This document shows positions 12,019-22,485 of a stretch of DNA of 64,000 bases, piece by piece. Source of the DNA: Granulicella rosea (GTDB lineage: Bacteria; Acidobacteriota; Terriglobia; Terriglobales; Acidobacteriaceae); assembly GCF_900188085.1 (NCBI RefSeq), contig NZ_FZOU01000001.1, positions 1,116,001 to 1,180,000 on the forward strand, read 5' to 3'. The notes under the pieces were generated by a model. The model saw only the letters and a list, made by a program, of their open reading frames with translations. It searched no databases and was not told the origin of the DNA. How positions within the stretch are numbered: position 1 is the first letter of the stretch; the number at the start of each line of letters is the position of its first letter. The translations under genes were made by a program, and so were the position numbers.

Positions 12019-13683
12019 ATGGTGCGTCTTTGGAAAACCACGGCGGCCATGCTGGCCGGCCTGTCTCTGTGTGCCGCGGCGCAGCAGCCCGCCGTCAAGA
12101 TTCATATCGACGCCGCGCATCCCATGGGCGACTACAAGCCGGTCTGGAACTACTTCGGCGCGGACGAGCCCAACTACAGCTACGCCCCCAACGGCGCGAA
12201 GCTGCTGCGCGAACTCAGCGCCATCGACCCGGCGACGCCGGTCTACTTCCGTCCCCACAACCTGCTGACCACCGGCGACGGCGAAGGCTCGCTCAAGTGG
12301 GGTTCGACCAACGTCTACACCGAGCGCCCCGACGGCTCGCCGGTCTACGACTGGACCATCACCGACCGCCTCTTCGACAACCTGAAGGCCGCGCACGTCC
12401 GTCCGATGGTCGAGATCGGCTTCATGCCGGAGGCGCTCTCGCCGCACCCGGAGCCCTATCGCCACGGCTTCCCGGCGAAGCCCGACGTCTATACCGGCTG
12501 GTCGTATCCGCCGAAGGATTATGCCAAGTGGCGCGCGCTCATCGTCTCCTGGGTCGAGCACCTGCACGCACGCTACGGCGCAGACGTCGACACCTGGGAG
12601 TGGGAGGTCTGGAACGAGCCGGACATCCAGTACTTCCACGGCACGCCCGCCGAATACTTCAAGCTATACGACATCACCACCGGCGCCGTGCGGCAGGTGT
12701 TGCCGCACGCCATCGTGGGCGGACCCGCCGCGACCGGACCCTACCCGAGCGAGAAGAAGCCCTTCTTCCACGACTTTCTGGAGCACTGCGCGCGAGGCTT
12801 AAACGCCGATACGGGCAAGACCGGCGCGCCACTCGACTTCATCAGCTTCCATCCCAAGGGCAGCCCGCAGTTCAAGGATGGGCATGTCACCATGGGTCTC
12901 GCCCGCCAGCTCGCCGCAACCGACGAGGGCATGCGCATCGTCGCCGAGTTTCCGGAGTACAAACAGACGCCGCTGATCTTGAGCGAGAGCGACCCCGAGG
13001 GCTGCGCCGCCTGCCAGGGGCCGAGGAACGGCTATCGTAACGGTGCGCTCTACGGCGTCAGCGTGGCGGAGATGCTCGCGCGCTCTTCCGAACTCGCCCG
13101 CCGGCGTGGCGTCAATCTGCTCGGCGCGGTTACCTGGGCGTTCGAGTTCGAGGGCCAGCCGTGGTTCGCGGGCTTTCGCGATCTGGCGACGAACGGCGTC
13201 GACAAGCCGGTCCTCAACGTCTTCCGCATGTACGGCAAACTCGGCGGCAAGCTGCTGCCGGTCACCAGCACCGGCGCTCTGACGGTCGACGAGATTCTGC
13301 AGCACGGCGTAACCGTCGCGCCCGACGTGAACGGCATCGCTACCCGCCAGGGCAACACCGTCGCGGCGGTGCTGTGGAACTATCACGATGAGGATGTCGA
13401 CGCGGCCCCCGCAAGGCTGGAACTGGAGGTCGACGCCATCCCCGCAAAGCAGGTCCAGGTGACGCAGTACCGCATGGACCACGACCACGGCAACGCCTAC
13501 ACGGAGTGGCTCGCGATGGGTTCGCCGCAGAAGCCGACGGTCGAGCAGATTGCGACGCTGGGGAAGGTGGGCGGCCTCGCCACCATGGAAGATATCACCG
13601 TCAAGAAGACCGCGACCGAGCCTGTCCGGCTGAAGACCTCGCTGCCCCGGCAAGGCGTCGCGCTCTATCTCCTGAGCTGGTAG
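12019..13683 (+). CDS. Exported GH39-like glycoside hydrolase (xylosidase type)
   Basis: The frame is open from 11872, but ATG 12019 is preferred: AGGGAG lies nine bases upstream and the protein then starts with a clean signal peptide ending at 'LCAAAQQ'. The 554-residue product has a TIM-barrel glycosidase pattern: 'WNYFGADEPNYSY' near the N-terminus, 'VYFRPHNLL', acid/base Glu200 in WNEPD, and a likely nucleophile Glu323 in 'LILSESD', with a beta-sandwich C-terminal domain. This matches family GH39 (beta-xylosidase/alpha-iduronidase-like), acting on plant or exopolysaccharide oligomers. The convergent CDF transporter gene ends one base after its stop. Family is likely; substrate is inferred only. 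Confidence 0.82.
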   Translation: MVRLWKTTAAMLAGLSLCAAAQQPAVKIHIDAAHPMGDYKPVWNYFGADEPNYSYAPNGAKLLRELSAIDPATPVYFRPHNLLTTGDGEGSLKWGSTNVYTERPDGSPVYDWTITDRLFDNLKAAHVRPMVEIGFMPEALSPHPEPYRHGFPAKPDVYTGWSYPPKDYAKWRALIVSWVEHLHARYGADVDTWEWEVWNEPDIQYFHGTPAEYFKLYDITTGAVRQVLPHAIVGGPAATGPYPSEKKPFFHDFLEHCARGLNADTGKTGAPLDFISFHPKGSPQFKDGHVTMGLARQLAATDEGMRIVAEFPEYKQTPLILSESDPEGCAACQGPRNGYRNGALYGVSVAEMLARSSELARRRGVNLLGAVTWAFEFEGQPWFAGFRDLATNGVDKPVLNVFRMYGKLGGKLLPVTSTGALTVDEILQHGVTVAPDVNGIATRQGNTVAAVLWNYHDEDVDAAPARLELEVDAIPAKQVQVTQYRMDHDHGNAYTEWLAMGSPQKPTVEQIATLGKVGGLATMEDITVKKTATEPVRLKTSLPRQGVALYLLSW

Positions 13684-13684
13684 A

Positions 13685-15139
13685 TCAGCGCCGGTTATCC
13701 GTAGCCGGTTCTGGATGAATCAGCAACCGGCTCACCTCCGGCGCCTCCAGCTTGAACGCATTCTCAAGCGCGGTGATGATGGCGTGTACCTCGCCCATCG
13801 GCAGATCGTCCGGCAGCGTGCAGTGGCAGTTCACCTGCGTGCGGTCGTGGTGCCGCGTCACCAACACGTCGTGGATATCGAGCACCTCGGGAAAGCGCTG
13901 CGCCACGTTGCGCAAGGTATGTTCAAGCTGGCGATCCCGTTCGAGCGACGCCGGATGCTCGATCGTCGCGGGCTCGGATTCGATGTGCGTCAGGATGGTC
14001 GCGATGGCGGGCACCTCGCGGCGGATGTCCGCCTCCAGCCGCGTCACCAGGTCGTGCGCCGTGCGCAGCGGCAGCGACTCCGGCAGCTCCAGGTGCTGCT
14101 CCACGTGCAACGCGCCGTCATACTGCTGCACCGAGACGTCGTGGATCGAAAGGTTCGCCCGCCCTGCCGCCGCGCGGATGCGGTCGTGCACCGACTCCGC
14201 CAGCGTCGCCGTCGGCACCGAGTGGACGACGACGTCCGCATCGGGCAGCACGCGCTGGATCGCGGCGGTCGCGGCCATGGTGATCTGCTCCGAACGCTGG
14301 AACGTCAGCGCGCGGGGCATCGCCAGCGTCACGTCGGCGAAGTAGCTCGAACCTGAACGCCGCGTCCGCAGCCGATTGACCGAGAGCACGCCGTCGATGG
14401 CCGCGAGATCGCGGATGAGGTTGCGCCGGGTCTGGCCGCCGCTTTCGGCGCCCTGCGCGGGCGTCGCGTCCAGCAGGTTGTCGATCGTCCCGCGCGCGAG
14501 CGACCAGCTCACCTTCAGGATGATGACGCTCACGATCAGCGCCGCGACCGGGTCGGCCAGCTCCAGCTTCGTGGAGTGGAAGTGAACGCCCAGCGCCGTC
14601 GCCGAAAGGCCGATCAGCACCGCGACCGACGACCAGATGTCGGTGCCGAAGTGCATCGCATCGGCGGCCAGAGCCTCGCTGTTATGCGCCTCGGCGACCT
14701 TGCCCAGGTTGCGCGCGCGGGTAAAATCGACCGCGATGGAAAGCCCCAGCACGAGGAACGGCCAGATGTTCAGCGCCAGCGTCAGGTGCTCGTGGAAGAA
14801 GATGCGCCGCACCGCTTCGTACACGATCCAGATCGACGAACCCAGCATCAGCACTGTCTCGACGAAGGCCGAGAGCGACTCGACCTTGCCATGGCCGTAG
14901 TTGTGGTCCTCGTCCGCCGGCCGGTCCGAGACCTGCACCGAGAAGAGTGTAATCGCCGCCGCGATCAGGTCGATGCCCGAGTGCGCCGACTCCGAGATCA
15001 TGCCCAGCGAACCGGTCAGCAGGCCGGTTGCCAGCTTCAGTAACGTGATGAAAAAAGCGGCGACGACCGACAGCAACGCAGCCGAGCGTTTTGCCGCATG
15101 CCGTTCCTCGGTCTGTTTTTGCGTGGCCGTCGGGCTCAT
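13685..15139 (-). CDS. Cation diffusion facilitator transporter with three C-terminal dimer-type domains
   Basis: 484 residues, longer than the usual 300 of FieF-type transporters. Six transmembrane helices span about 20-215. Two intramembrane metal motifs are present: HSGID (His53-Asp57) in the second helix and HFGTD in the fifth, the His/Asp set typical of zinc-selective proton antiporters; 'HNYGHGKVES' fits the conserved cytosolic loop. The cytosolic part carries three successive domains of the zinc-transporter dimerisation fold (about 245-310, 325-390, 410-478), the last two starting 'IHDV' and ending 'THIE' or 'IHPEP'. It exports Zn2+ or a similar divalent ion from the cytoplasm. It lies downstream of menG and aroB on the same strand. 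Confidence 0.9.
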   Translation of the reverse strand: MSPTATQKQTEERHAAKRSAALLSVVAAFFITLLKLATGLLTGSLGMISESAHSGIDLIAAAITLFSVQVSDRPADEDHNYGHGKVESLSAFVETVLMLGSSIWIVYEAVRRIFFHEHLTLALNIWPFLVLGLSIAVDFTRARNLGKVAEAHNSEALAADAMHFGTDIWSSVAVLIGLSATALGVHFHSTKLELADPVAALIVSVIILKVSWSLARGTIDNLLDATPAQGAESGGQTRRNLIRDLAAIDGVLSVNRLRTRRSGSSYFADVTLAMPRALTFQRSEQITMAATAAIQRVLPDADVVVHSVPTATLAESVHDRIRAAAGRANLSIHDVSVQQYDGALHVEQHLELPESLPLRTAHDLVTRLEADIRREVPAIATILTHIESEPATIEHPASLERDRQLEHTLRNVAQRFPEVLDIHDVLVTRHHDRTQVNCHCTLPDDLPMGEVHAIITALENAFKLEAPEVSRLLIHPEPATDNRR

Positions 15140-15169
15140 GGTCAGATCGTACAGGTTCGATGTTGCATT

Positions 15170-15931
15170 TCAGAGCTTGAACGCTTTATATAGTCCAGCC
15201 GTCCCGAACGTATACCCCGTCCAGCTTTCATTCTTGAACCCAGCGGCGGCGATCAACTGCTTCATCCGCGGTGGGCGAGGGAAGCGCTCGACCGACGCCG
15301 GCAGGTAGCTGTAGGCGCCGCGTTCGCCCGAGATCAACCCGCCCAGCCGGGGCAGAACCTTCTTGAAATAAAGGTTGTAGCCAAAGCCGACCAGCCCTTC
15401 CGGCTGATTGCAGTCCAGAATGCCGATCTGTCCGCCGGGCCTCAGGATGCGGTAAAGCTCGGCCAGGCCCTCTTCGTAGTTCGCCAGATTGCGAAAGCCG
15501 AAGGCCGAGGTCACCAGGTCGACCGACGCGTCGGCGATCGGCAGGTGCAGCGCGTCGGCCTCGATCGGGACGATGTTCAGACCGGCGAACTTCGCCGCTC
15601 CGCGCGAGAGCATCTGGTGCGAGAAGTCGACCGCCAGGATAGGCGCGCCGTTCGCGGGCCGGTGCTTCAGCAGCGCGAGCGTCATGTCGCCCGTGCCGCA
15701 GCAGAGGTCGAGCGCCACAGCGGCCGGATTCTGGAGTGTGGTGTGGAACTGGCGCGCCGCTCGCCACCACCACCAGCGGTCGATCCCGACGGACAGGACA
15801 TGGTTCGCCGTATCGTACTTCGGCGCGATGGTGTCGAACATCTGCTGGACGGTCAGCGCGGCGGTGCGCTCGTCGGCGCTTGGCGTGGGCTTCGCGCCGG
15901 TCGAAAGCTCGTGCTCGGGCCGCGCAATCAC
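15170..15931 (-). CDS. ubiE: Demethylmenaquinone/ubiquinone C-methyltransferase
   Basis: 253 residues, a class I SAM methyltransferase of the UbiE/MenG family, which methylates the ring of demethylmenaquinone in the last step of menaquinone synthesis. Visible motifs: '[17 protein letters not shown]' at about 30-46, the SAM-binding '[11 protein letters not shown]', '[10 protein letters not shown]', '[26 protein letters not shown]' and the C-terminal '[22 protein letters not shown]'. Its ATG overlaps the stop of aroB by four bases (ATGA), so the two are translationally coupled. In an acidobacterium menaquinone is the likelier product (menG), though the symbol ubiE is commonly used. Confidence 0.93.
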   Translation of the reverse strand: MIARPEHELSTGAKPTPSADERTAALTVQQMFDTIAPKYDTANHVLSVGIDRWWWWRAARQFHTTLQNPAAVALDLCCGTGDMTLALLKHRPANGAPILAVDFSHQMLSRGAAKFAGLNIVPIEADALHLPIADASVDLVTSAFGFRNLANYEEGLAELYRILRPGGQIGILDCNQPEGLVGFGYNLYFKKVLPRLGGLISGERGAYSYLPASVERFPRPPRMKQLIAAAGFKNESWTGYTFGTAGLYKAFKL

Positions 15932-17028
15932 GCCTGAGCCTTCATCAGCGTGAGCATGGAGTTGGCGGCCGAGAGCAGCTCCGCGTCAGTCACGTCGTAG
16001 ACCACCTCAACCGTGCCGATCGCCTTCGGCAGCACGAACGCCCGCCGTCCGCTGCGGCGCTTCTTGTCGCCCGCGGTCAGCGTGACCAGCCTCTTCGCAT
16101 CCGCGCGGAACTGCGGCAGCGGTCCGTAGGTCATGATCGTGTTGACGATCTTGTTCGCGTCCTCCTCGCTCAGCGCGTCGCGCGAGACCGCAAGCTGCAC
16201 CGCCGCGATGCTGCCCCAGGCGACCGCCTCGCCATGCAGCAGTTGCTTGTACTGGGTGGCCGCCTCGATCGCATGGCCGAGCGTGTGGCCGAAGTTCAGG
16301 ATCATGCGCAGGCCGTTTTCCTTCTCGTCCAGCCCGACGACCTCCGCCTTCACCTTCACCGACGCGGCGACGACCTTGGTCAGGGCAGCGGGGTCGGCGG
16401 CGAGAATCGCCTCGGCGTTCGCCTGCATGTACTTGAAGAGCTTCGGATCGTAGATGATGCCGGCCTTGATCGACTCGTGCAGACCGGCGCGCAGCTCCTC
16501 CGGCGGCAGCGTCGCGAGCACGTTCGTATCGGCGAAGACGGCCAGCGGATGGTGGAAGCTGCCGATCAGGTTCTTGCCCGTCGCGAGGTTGACGCCGGTC
16601 TTGCCGCCGAGCGACGAGTCGACCTGCGCGAGCAGCGTCGTCGGCAACTGCACATATGGGATGCCGCGCATGTAGATGGCCGCGAGAAATCCGGTCAGAT
16701 CGCCGACGACTCCGCCGCCCAGCGCCAGCAGCAGCGTGTCGCGGTCCGCGCCCGCCTCCACCATCTGGTCGGCCAGCTTCTCGACCGCGGCGAGCCGCTT
16801 GTGTTTCTCGCCCACGGGATGGAAGAGCACCGTCGGCGGCTCGGGAAAGCTGGCGAGCACGTCCTTCGACCACAGCGCCCAGATGTTTTCGGACGTGACG
16901 ATGATCGGGCGGAAGCTCTTCTTCGCCGGGTAGAGCTTCTTCAGCCGCGGATAGAGCGTGCGCAGCAGACCGGCGGCGATGTGAATGTCGTAGCTGAGAG
17001 AGGGCGTTTTGAGCGTAATGGAGGCCAC
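15928..17028 (-). CDS. aroB: 3-dehydroquinate synthase
   Basis: 366 residues, normal for AroB. The enzyme converts DAHP to 3-dehydroquinate in the shikimate pathway using NAD and a divalent metal. The NAD-binding and active-site region is clear: '[14 protein letters not shown]', '[18 protein letters not shown]', '[19 protein letters not shown]', and the metal-binding His residues in '[13 protein letters not shown]' and '[10 protein letters not shown]'. It is the first gene of a minus-strand unit aroB-menG-CDF transporter; the coupling of aroB to menG may reflect that menaquinone is made from chorismate. Confidence 0.95.
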   Translation of the reverse strand: MASITLKTPSLSYDIHIAAGLLRTLYPRLKKLYPAKKSFRPIIVTSENIWALWSKDVLASFPEPPTVLFHPVGEKHKRLAAVEKLADQMVEAGADRDTLLLALGGGVVGDLTGFLAAIYMRGIPYVQLPTTLLAQVDSSLGGKTGVNLATGKNLIGSFHHPLAVFADTNVLATLPPEELRAGLHESIKAGIIYDPKLFKYMQANAEAILAADPAALTKVVAASVKVKAEVVGLDEKENGLRMILNFGHTLGHAIEAATQYKQLLHGEAVAWGSIAAVQLAVSRDALSEEDANKIVNTIMTYGPLPQFRADAKRLVTLTAGDKKRRSGRRAFVLPKAIGTVEVVYDVTDAELLSAANSMLTLMKAQA

Positions 17029-17114
17029 CCCTCTATGTTACCGCCATTCGCTGTCCGCATCTTCTGCGCGCGGACGTCATCTCATGCACTGAAGGTTCAA
17101 AGGGAGACACTATA

Positions 17115-18173
17115 GTGGCAAAGCTGCTCGATCCGATCCAGGTTGGCGACCTCTCGCTTCCAAACCGTGTCATTATGGCGCCGCTTACCCGTCTGCGCGG
17201 CACGCCGGATCATCTGCCGACGCCGATCATGGCGGACTACTACAGGCAGCGCACCTCGGCTGGACTCATCATCTCCGAAGGCACTCCGGTTTCGCCCATG
17301 GGCGTCGGCTACGCGCAGGTTCCGGGCATCTGGTCGCAGGAGCAGACCGAGCTTTGGAAGCCCATCACCGCCGCTGTGCATGAGGGCGGCGGACGCATCT
17401 TCGCGCAGATCTGGCATGTCGGCCGCGTCTCGCACTCGCGCTTCCTGAATGGCAAGCTGCCCGTCGGCCCAAGTGCGATCCCGCCTGGCGGACACGTCAA
17501 CAACATTCGGCCGGAGGTTCCGTTCGAGACGCCGCATGCGCTGACCATCGAAGAGATCAAGCTCGTCGTCGAGCACTTTCGCCAGGGCGCGCAGAACGCG
17601 AAGGACGCGGGATTTGACGGCGTCGAGATCCACGGCGCGAACGGCTACCTGCTGGATCAGTTTCTGCACTCCGGCTCGAACGAGCGCGGCGACGAGTACG
17701 GCGGCGCGATCGAAAATCGTGGCCGCCTGATGCTCGAAGTGGCCGATGCGGCGATCTCGGTCTGGGGCGCGGGTCGAGTCGGCATGCACCTTGCGCCGCG
17801 CGGCGACGTCATGTCGATGTCCGACCAGAACCCGCGTGAGACCTTCCTGTACGTCGCGAGCGAGCTGGGCAAGCGCAAGCTTGCCTTCCTGATGGCGCGC
17901 GAATACTACGGCGAGGATCGCCTGGGACCGGAGTTGAAGCAGGCCTTCGGCGGCGTCTACATCGCGAACGAGAAGTACACCTTCGAGCAGGCCAACAAGG
18001 TGATCGAAGCGGGCGAGGCCGATGCGGTCGGCTTCGGCAAGCTCTTCATCTCGAATCCCGATCTGCCGGCCAGATTCGCCAAGGGCGCGCCGCTGAACGA
18101 CTTCAACTCCGCAACCTTCTATACGCATGGCCCTGAAGGGTATGTGGACTATCCGTCGCTTGGAGAAGAGTAG
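17115..18173 (+). CDS. Old Yellow Enzyme family ene-reductase (NemA-like)
   Basis: 352 residues, starting at GTG 17115 with AAGGGAG about ten bases upstream. It is an FMN-dependent NADH:flavin oxidoreductase that reduces activated C=C bonds, nitro-esters or N-ethylmaleimide. Motifs: 'MAPLTRLRGTPDHLPTPIMADYYRQR', the FMN-binding 'AQIWHVGRVSH', 'EIHGANGYLLDQFLHSGSN' with the substrate-binding His/Asn pair, and C-terminal 'ADAVGFGKLFISNPDL'. (The two longest quotes are consecutive conserved stretches of the family.) It stands alone on the plus strand, divergent from aroB with about 85 bases between them. Confidence 0.93.
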   Translation: MAKLLDPIQVGDLSLPNRVIMAPLTRLRGTPDHLPTPIMADYYRQRTSAGLIISEGTPVSPMGVGYAQVPGIWSQEQTELWKPITAAVHEGGGRIFAQIWHVGRVSHSRFLNGKLPVGPSAIPPGGHVNNIRPEVPFETPHALTIEEIKLVVEHFRQGAQNAKDAGFDGVEIHGANGYLLDQFLHSGSNERGDEYGGAIENRGRLMLEVADAAISVWGAGRVGMHLAPRGDVMSMSDQNPRETFLYVASELGKRKLAFLMAREYYGEDRLGPELKQAFGGVYIANEKYTFEQANKVIEAGEADAVGFGKLFISNPDLPARFAKGAPLNDFNSATFYTHGPEGYVDYPSLGEE

Positions 18174-18192
18174 AGGTTATTGGCGAGTGGTT

Positions 18193-18284
18193 TGTCATCC
18201 TGAGCGTAGCGAAAGATCCGCTTTTTGGCTCCGGCATGATCGCCGGCCCCCCAAAAGCAGATCCATCGCTGCGCTCAGGATGAC
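18193..18284. repeat. Facing pair of dispersed palindromic repeats, possible bidirectional terminator
   Basis: Left arm at 18193-18225 (TGTCATCCTGAGCGTAGCGA...) and right arm at 18252-18284 (...CGCTGCGCTCAGGATGACA) form an imperfect inverted repeat of about 33 bases around a 26-base spacer. It sits between the convergent ene-reductase and hypothetical genes, where a two-way terminator would be expected. The terminator role is inference. Confidence 0.75.
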
Positions 18285-18298
18285 AAGCGCAGGAGCAT

Positions 18299-18952
18299 TC
18301 AGTTCAGCCGCTGCAACCGCGCGATCAACTTCTCCGCCAGCGGTTCGCCGGACTCGGTCCAAAGCAGGCGGCTGGAGATGCCGCAGTGCTTCTCGACGCT
18401 CAGGGTAAAGGCGAGAAGCATCTCGACGTTCTCCTTGATGTGTTTGGCCGCCTCGGCCTGGGCCTCTTCATCGCCGAAGTCCTCTTCTTCGTCGAAGACC
18501 CACGGTGTGTCGAGGCCGAAGTCGACACGGATGTGTCCGTTCTGTTCGAAGGTTGCGTCGTCGAACTGGGGGCCGAAGCCGAGGAACCTGACGGTTGCGG
18601 GAGCCAGCTTCCAGACGGTATCGAATCCTTCGCCGCCCTCGGGCGTCCAGAGCTGCCACTTCATCTCGAACTCATAGGCCGTGTCCTCGTGCAGCAGTTC
18701 GGTGCATTCGGCGACGGCATTTTCAATAATCGCGTCTTCGGTGTCCTTCGACTCCTCCGCGCGCGCGTCCAATACATAGACACGGCTGTAGATGGCGGGT
18801 TCGGTGAAGCTGATTGGGTAGGCGGCTGCGGCGGAGACGCGTTTGTTCTTGCCCACCAGCGCAAACTGGCGCAGCACCGCGACCATGGCGGCGGGCAGGG
18901 CATCGAATCGGAAGTTGGGAAACCAGAGGCTAAGGTAGAGCTGATCGGCCAT
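18299..18952 (-). CDS. Conserved hypothetical protein
   Basis: 217 residues, no signal peptide and no membrane segment. The N-terminus 'MADQLYLSLWFPNF' and alternating hydrophobic strands suggest a beta-rich cytoplasmic protein; there is an acidic stretch 'FDEEEDFGDEEAQAEAAKH' at about 150-170 followed by a helix. I do not recognise a family. It is convergent with the ene-reductase gene and divergent from the lptC/lptA gene, 75 bases away. Codon use looks like that of its neighbours, so I take it to be a real gene. Confidence 0.7.
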   Translation of the reverse strand: MADQLYLSLWFPNFRFDALPAAMVAVLRQFALVGKNKRVSAAAAYPISFTEPAIYSRVYVLDARAEESKDTEDAIIENAVAECTELLHEDTAYEFEMKWQLWTPEGGEGFDTVWKLAPATVRFLGFGPQFDDATFEQNGHIRVDFGLDTPWVFDEEEDFGDEEAQAEAAKHIKENVEMLLAFTLSVEKHCGISSRLLWTESGEPLAEKLIARLQRLN

Positions 18953-19026
18953 ATCGATAGTTTACAGACCAATCAATACGGGAGTTGAGAGGCCGCATCC
19001 GAGGCCGGATGAGAAGATAGAACGCG

Positions 19027-21480
19027 ATGGGTTTTTCGATCAGAAAATTGCAGGTCGGGTTGCTGGCGGGCGCGGGTGTGCTGATCCTGGTGATCGCCGG
19101 CTACCTTGGGTATTCGCGTCTCCAGGCGCGTCAGTTCCTGCACGATCTGCCGGGCAAGCTGGGCATCGATATCAAGCAGGAGACCAACGGGTATACCTAC
19201 TCGCAGTCCTCGCAGGGCAAGACCATCTATACGATCCATGCGGCGAAGGCCGTGCAGCACACGAACGGCAAATGGACGTTGCACGATGTCGGCATCGTCC
19301 TGTACGGGCGCAAGCAGGATCGCGCCGACCATATCTACGGCAGCCAGTTCGAGTATGACCAGCCCGCAGGCCAGATCGTCGCGACGGGCGAGGTGCAGAT
19401 CGACCTCGCCGCGCCCTCGAGCACCGGGCATGGCAAGAACGCCGCCCCGGTCGTATCCAACGGCGAGCCCGGATCGGCGAACGATCACGTCATCCATATC
19501 CGGACGAGCGGCCTTTCGTATGAGGAAAAGACGCACCGCGCTGTGACCGACCAGCAGGTGGAGTTCACCTCCGGGGGGCTCTCCGGCCATGCGCACGGCG
19601 CGGACTACGACTCGGAGAGCGGGTTGATCGTCCTGCGGACGGACGTGCTGCTGAGCGGCATCATGCAGGACAAGCCGTTTGCCATCAACGCTGCGCATGC
19701 TGTGATGAATCAAAAGGATCGTGTCATTCTGATGGACGTGGCCCACTTTGCCGCCGTCTCGGACGGTCATGGCAACGAGACGATGAGTGCGAACCACGCC
19801 ATCGTCCATACCGACGAAGACAACAATCCGGAGCGCATCGAGGCGGAGGGAAACGTGACGCTGGCGGCCTCGGCCCGGGGTACGCTGGTCGCCGAGCACG
19901 CCGACGCGCTGGTGAAGAATGGCCGCGCGCAGCAGGCGCATCTCTTCGGCAAGCTGCGCTACACCGACGATGAGAGCAATCGCCAGACGACCGGCGAGGC
20001 GCAGGACGCGCGGATCGCCTTCGACGCGCTGGGCCGCGTCTCGCACATCGTCGTGACCGGCGATGTGACCGGCGAGGAGATCGTGCCGGATGGGATTCGC
20101 GACCTGCATGCGGCGAAGCTCGAACTGGCGATGGCGGCGCAGGGCAAGGACAACACCGTTCTCCAGGATGCCGTGGCCACGGGCGGCGCGCGGGTGCATT
20201 CGCTGGCGACGGCGAACAAGTCGGGCGCGCGAACGAAGATTAACGTCTCGGACCTCTCGGGCGATGTTCTGACCGCACACTTCAACACGGCTGGCGGCGA
20301 GTCCGTGCTCTCGACCCTGCATGGCGCGGGCAATACCGTCATCCATCAGGTGGACGAACACGGGGTCGACCAGACCAGCTCGGGCGAAGTGCTCGATGCG
20401 AGCTTCGCGCCGAAGCCGACGGCGAAGGGCGCCAAGCCGCCGACGGGAGGCCCACAGGTCGAGATGCAGCGCGCCAGTCAGCATGGCGACGTCCACGTCA
20501 ACCGCACGGTTCCGGCAAAGTCCGGCGCTGCCTCGACGACGCAGCGTGCGACCGTGCAACATGCGACGGCAGCCGATGCGGTCTACGACACGGCGACCGA
20601 CCACGTCGTGCTGAGCGGCTCGGCGCAGATGACCGATCCTACGGGCGCTCTCTGGGCGGCGAAGATCGATCTCGATCAGGACACCGGCGATGCGGTCGCG
20701 GAGGGTGCTGTGCTGACGAGCTATCTGCAGCCTGTCCGCACAGGTGCGCCGCCGGCGGAGCCAGTGCATATCCTCGCCGACAGGGCGGTCATGCATCATG
20801 ACGCGGGCACGGCGGTGTTCTACGGCAACGCCGCGCGGATGTGGCAGGGAGGCGCGCAGGTGGAGGCGCCGGTGCTGGAGTTCGATCAGGACAAGCGCAC
20901 CCTCTTCGCGCACGGCGCGGGTGACGCGGCGGCGGTCCATGCGGTGTTGGTCCCCGCGGCTCCGGCCAAGGACGCGGCGAAGAAGCCCGCGAAGCCCGGC
21001 GCGCCCGCAGCGGCGAACGGGCAGCGCGGTCCGGTCCGCATCGCCAGCCGCGAGATGCTCTATGCCGACGAGGCGCGGCGGATCGACCTGAAGGGCGGCG
21101 TCCGCGTGGACGATGCGGGCGGCACATTGCATGCGCGGGACGCGGTGGTCTACCTGGTTCCGGCGGCGGCGCCCACGGCCAAGGGCAGCCCCGCAGCGCC
21201 GGCGATTCCCAGCGGCGGCATCGATCACATGACAGCGACCGGCGACATTCGGATCGAGCAGCCGGGCCGCGTGGCCACGGGCGAGCAACTGGTCTACACG
21301 GCCGCGGATCAGACCTCCGTCCTGACCGGGACGAAGTCCGCGCCGCCGAAGGTGGTCGACGATACGCAGGGGACGATCACGGGCCAGTCGATGCGCTTCC
21401 GCTCTGGCGACAACAGCATCCTGGTCACCGGCGGCGATACCCCGGGACGCGTTCACACGGAGACGAAGGTGAAACAATAG
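19027..21480 (+). CDS. LptC-LptA (OstA-like) fusion protein for LPS transport
   Basis: 817 residues. An N-terminal transmembrane helix (about 10-30) followed by an LptC-like beta-jellyroll segment ('[27 protein letters not shown]' shape, with '[10 protein letters not shown]'), then several OstA/LptA-type repeats rich in 'aDHaivht', 'iEaeGnVtl', 'aDrAvmhh' and ending '[22 protein letters not shown]'. These proteins form the periplasmic bridge that carries lipopolysaccharide to the outer membrane. In most bacteria LptC (about 190 aa) and LptA (about 180 aa) are separate; here one long chain holds both. Its TAG overlaps the GTG start of lptB by one base, so the two are one operon. Confidence 0.85.
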   Translation: MGFSIRKLQVGLLAGAGVLILVIAGYLGYSRLQARQFLHDLPGKLGIDIKQETNGYTYSQSSQGKTIYTIHAAKAVQHTNGKWTLHDVGIVLYGRKQDRADHIYGSQFEYDQPAGQIVATGEVQIDLAAPSSTGHGKNAAPVVSNGEPGSANDHVIHIRTSGLSYEEKTHRAVTDQQVEFTSGGLSGHAHGADYDSESGLIVLRTDVLLSGIMQDKPFAINAAHAVMNQKDRVILMDVAHFAAVSDGHGNETMSANHAIVHTDEDNNPERIEAEGNVTLAASARGTLVAEHADALVKNGRAQQAHLFGKLRYTDDESNRQTTGEAQDARIAFDALGRVSHIVVTGDVTGEEIVPDGIRDLHAAKLELAMAAQGKDNTVLQDAVATGGARVHSLATANKSGARTKINVSDLSGDVLTAHFNTAGGESVLSTLHGAGNTVIHQVDEHGVDQTSSGEVLDASFAPKPTAKGAKPPTGGPQVEMQRASQHGDVHVNRTVPAKSGAASTTQRATVQHATAADAVYDTATDHVVLSGSAQMTDPTGALWAAKIDLDQDTGDAVAEGAVLTSYLQPVRTGAPPAEPVHILADRAVMHHDAGTAVFYGNAARMWQGGAQVEAPVLEFDQDKRTLFAHGAGDAAAVHAVLVPAAPAKDAAKKPAKPGAPAAANGQRGPVRIASREMLYADEARRIDLKGGVRVDDAGGTLHARDAVVYLVPAAAPTAKGSPAAPAIPSGGIDHMTATGDIRIEQPGRVATGEQLVYTAADQTSVLTGTKSAPPKVVDDTQGTITGQSMRFRSGDNSILVTGGDTPGRVHTETKVKQ

Positions 21481-22244
21481 TGGCAGACATGGGCGCGAAC
21501 GAGACGAAGCAGATGCGTGTTCTATCGACCGAGGCGATCGGGAAGTCGTACGGTGGGCGCGAGGTGGTGCGGGGCGTAAGCCTGGAGATTCGGCAGGGCG
21601 AGGTGGTCGGGCTGCTGGGGCCGAACGGCGCCGGCAAGACGACGAGCTTCTACATGATCGTCGGGCTGGTGCTGCCGGACGCCGGCCGCGTGCTCTCGGA
21701 CGGCGTCGACATCAGCCGGCTGCCGATGTACCTGCGCGCGCGCAAGCACGGCATCAGCTACCTGCCGCAGGAGCCCTCGGTCTTCCGCAAGCTGACGGTG
21801 GAGGAGAACATCCTCGCCGTACTGGAGTCGCAGTCGCAGCTGAGCTGGGAGATGCGGCGCACGCGGACGGAGCGGCTGATCGAGCAACTGAACCTCGGCC
21901 ACGTGCGCAAGACGCGGGGCTATGCGCTCTCGGGCGGCGAGCGCCGCAGGGTGGAGATTGCGCGCTGCCTGTGCATCGACCCTGCATTTATTCTGCTGGA
22001 CGAGCCCTTTTCGGGAATCGATCCCATCGCGGTGCTGGACCTGCAGGAGATCATCTTCGCGCTGAAGGCGAGCGGCATCGGCGTGCTGATTACGGATCAT
22101 AATGTGCGCGAGACGCTCTCGGTGACCGACCGGGCGTACATCATCGCCGAAGGCAAGATCTTCCGCACCGGCACGCCGGGCGAACTGGGCCGGGATCCGG
22201 AGGTCAAACGGATCTATTTGGGTGAGAACTTCTCGATGGATTAG
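21480..22244 (+). CDS. lptB: LPS export ABC transporter ATP-binding protein
   Basis: 254 residues from GTG 21480 (ATG 21489 is an alternative). LptB is the cytoplasmic ATPase that, with LptF and LptG, extracts LPS from the inner membrane. ATPase motifs: Walker A GPNGAGKT at 47-54, Q-loop in '[11 protein letters not shown]', signature LSGGE at 150-154, Walker B LLDEP with Asp174/Glu175, and H-loop '[10 protein letters not shown]'. The 'FYMIVGLV' and 'SGIDPIAV' stretches are typical of LptB rather than other ABC ATPases. It is immediately downstream of the LptC-LptA gene and upstream of rpoN, the same order as in Proteobacteria. Confidence 0.95.
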   Translation: MADMGANETKQMRVLSTEAIGKSYGGREVVRGVSLEIRQGEVVGLLGPNGAGKTTSFYMIVGLVLPDAGRVLSDGVDISRLPMYLRARKHGISYLPQEPSVFRKLTVEENILAVLESQSQLSWEMRRTRTERLIEQLNLGHVRKTRGYALSGGERRRVEIARCLCIDPAFILLDEPFSGIDPIAVLDLQEIIFALKASGIGVLITDHNVRETLSVTDRAYIIAEGKIFRTGTPGELGRDPEVKRIYLGENFSMD

Positions 22245-22485
22245 CCCCGCGCCGCAGCGGGACTTCTTCGGCACAGGCGTTGCGACGTGGACGAGCGACC
22301 GTGTCGAGATCTATCTCCGCGGCGAATAAGTCCGTTTTTGAACCGCGCCGGCTGCATCCAAATTGTTAAAACTCGCTCATCCGCCTGTGTTGCGATAGAG
22401 TGCAGCTACAGCCAGTTGAACTGGATGTACTCGATATCGGCAGATTCGGGCGCTTCCTTTACTGGCAATTTTTTGAGGTGTTCCC

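Noticed and set aside
18973-21477. 834-codon open frame opposite the LptC-LptA gene
   Set aside because: Arg/His-rich low-quality composition without domains; the plus-strand gene has a conserved fold and operon context.
22245-22485. Possible short gene or tRNA upstream of rpoN
   Set aside because: No cloverleaf, no start with ribosome site and no coding-like frame; looks like a plain promoter region.
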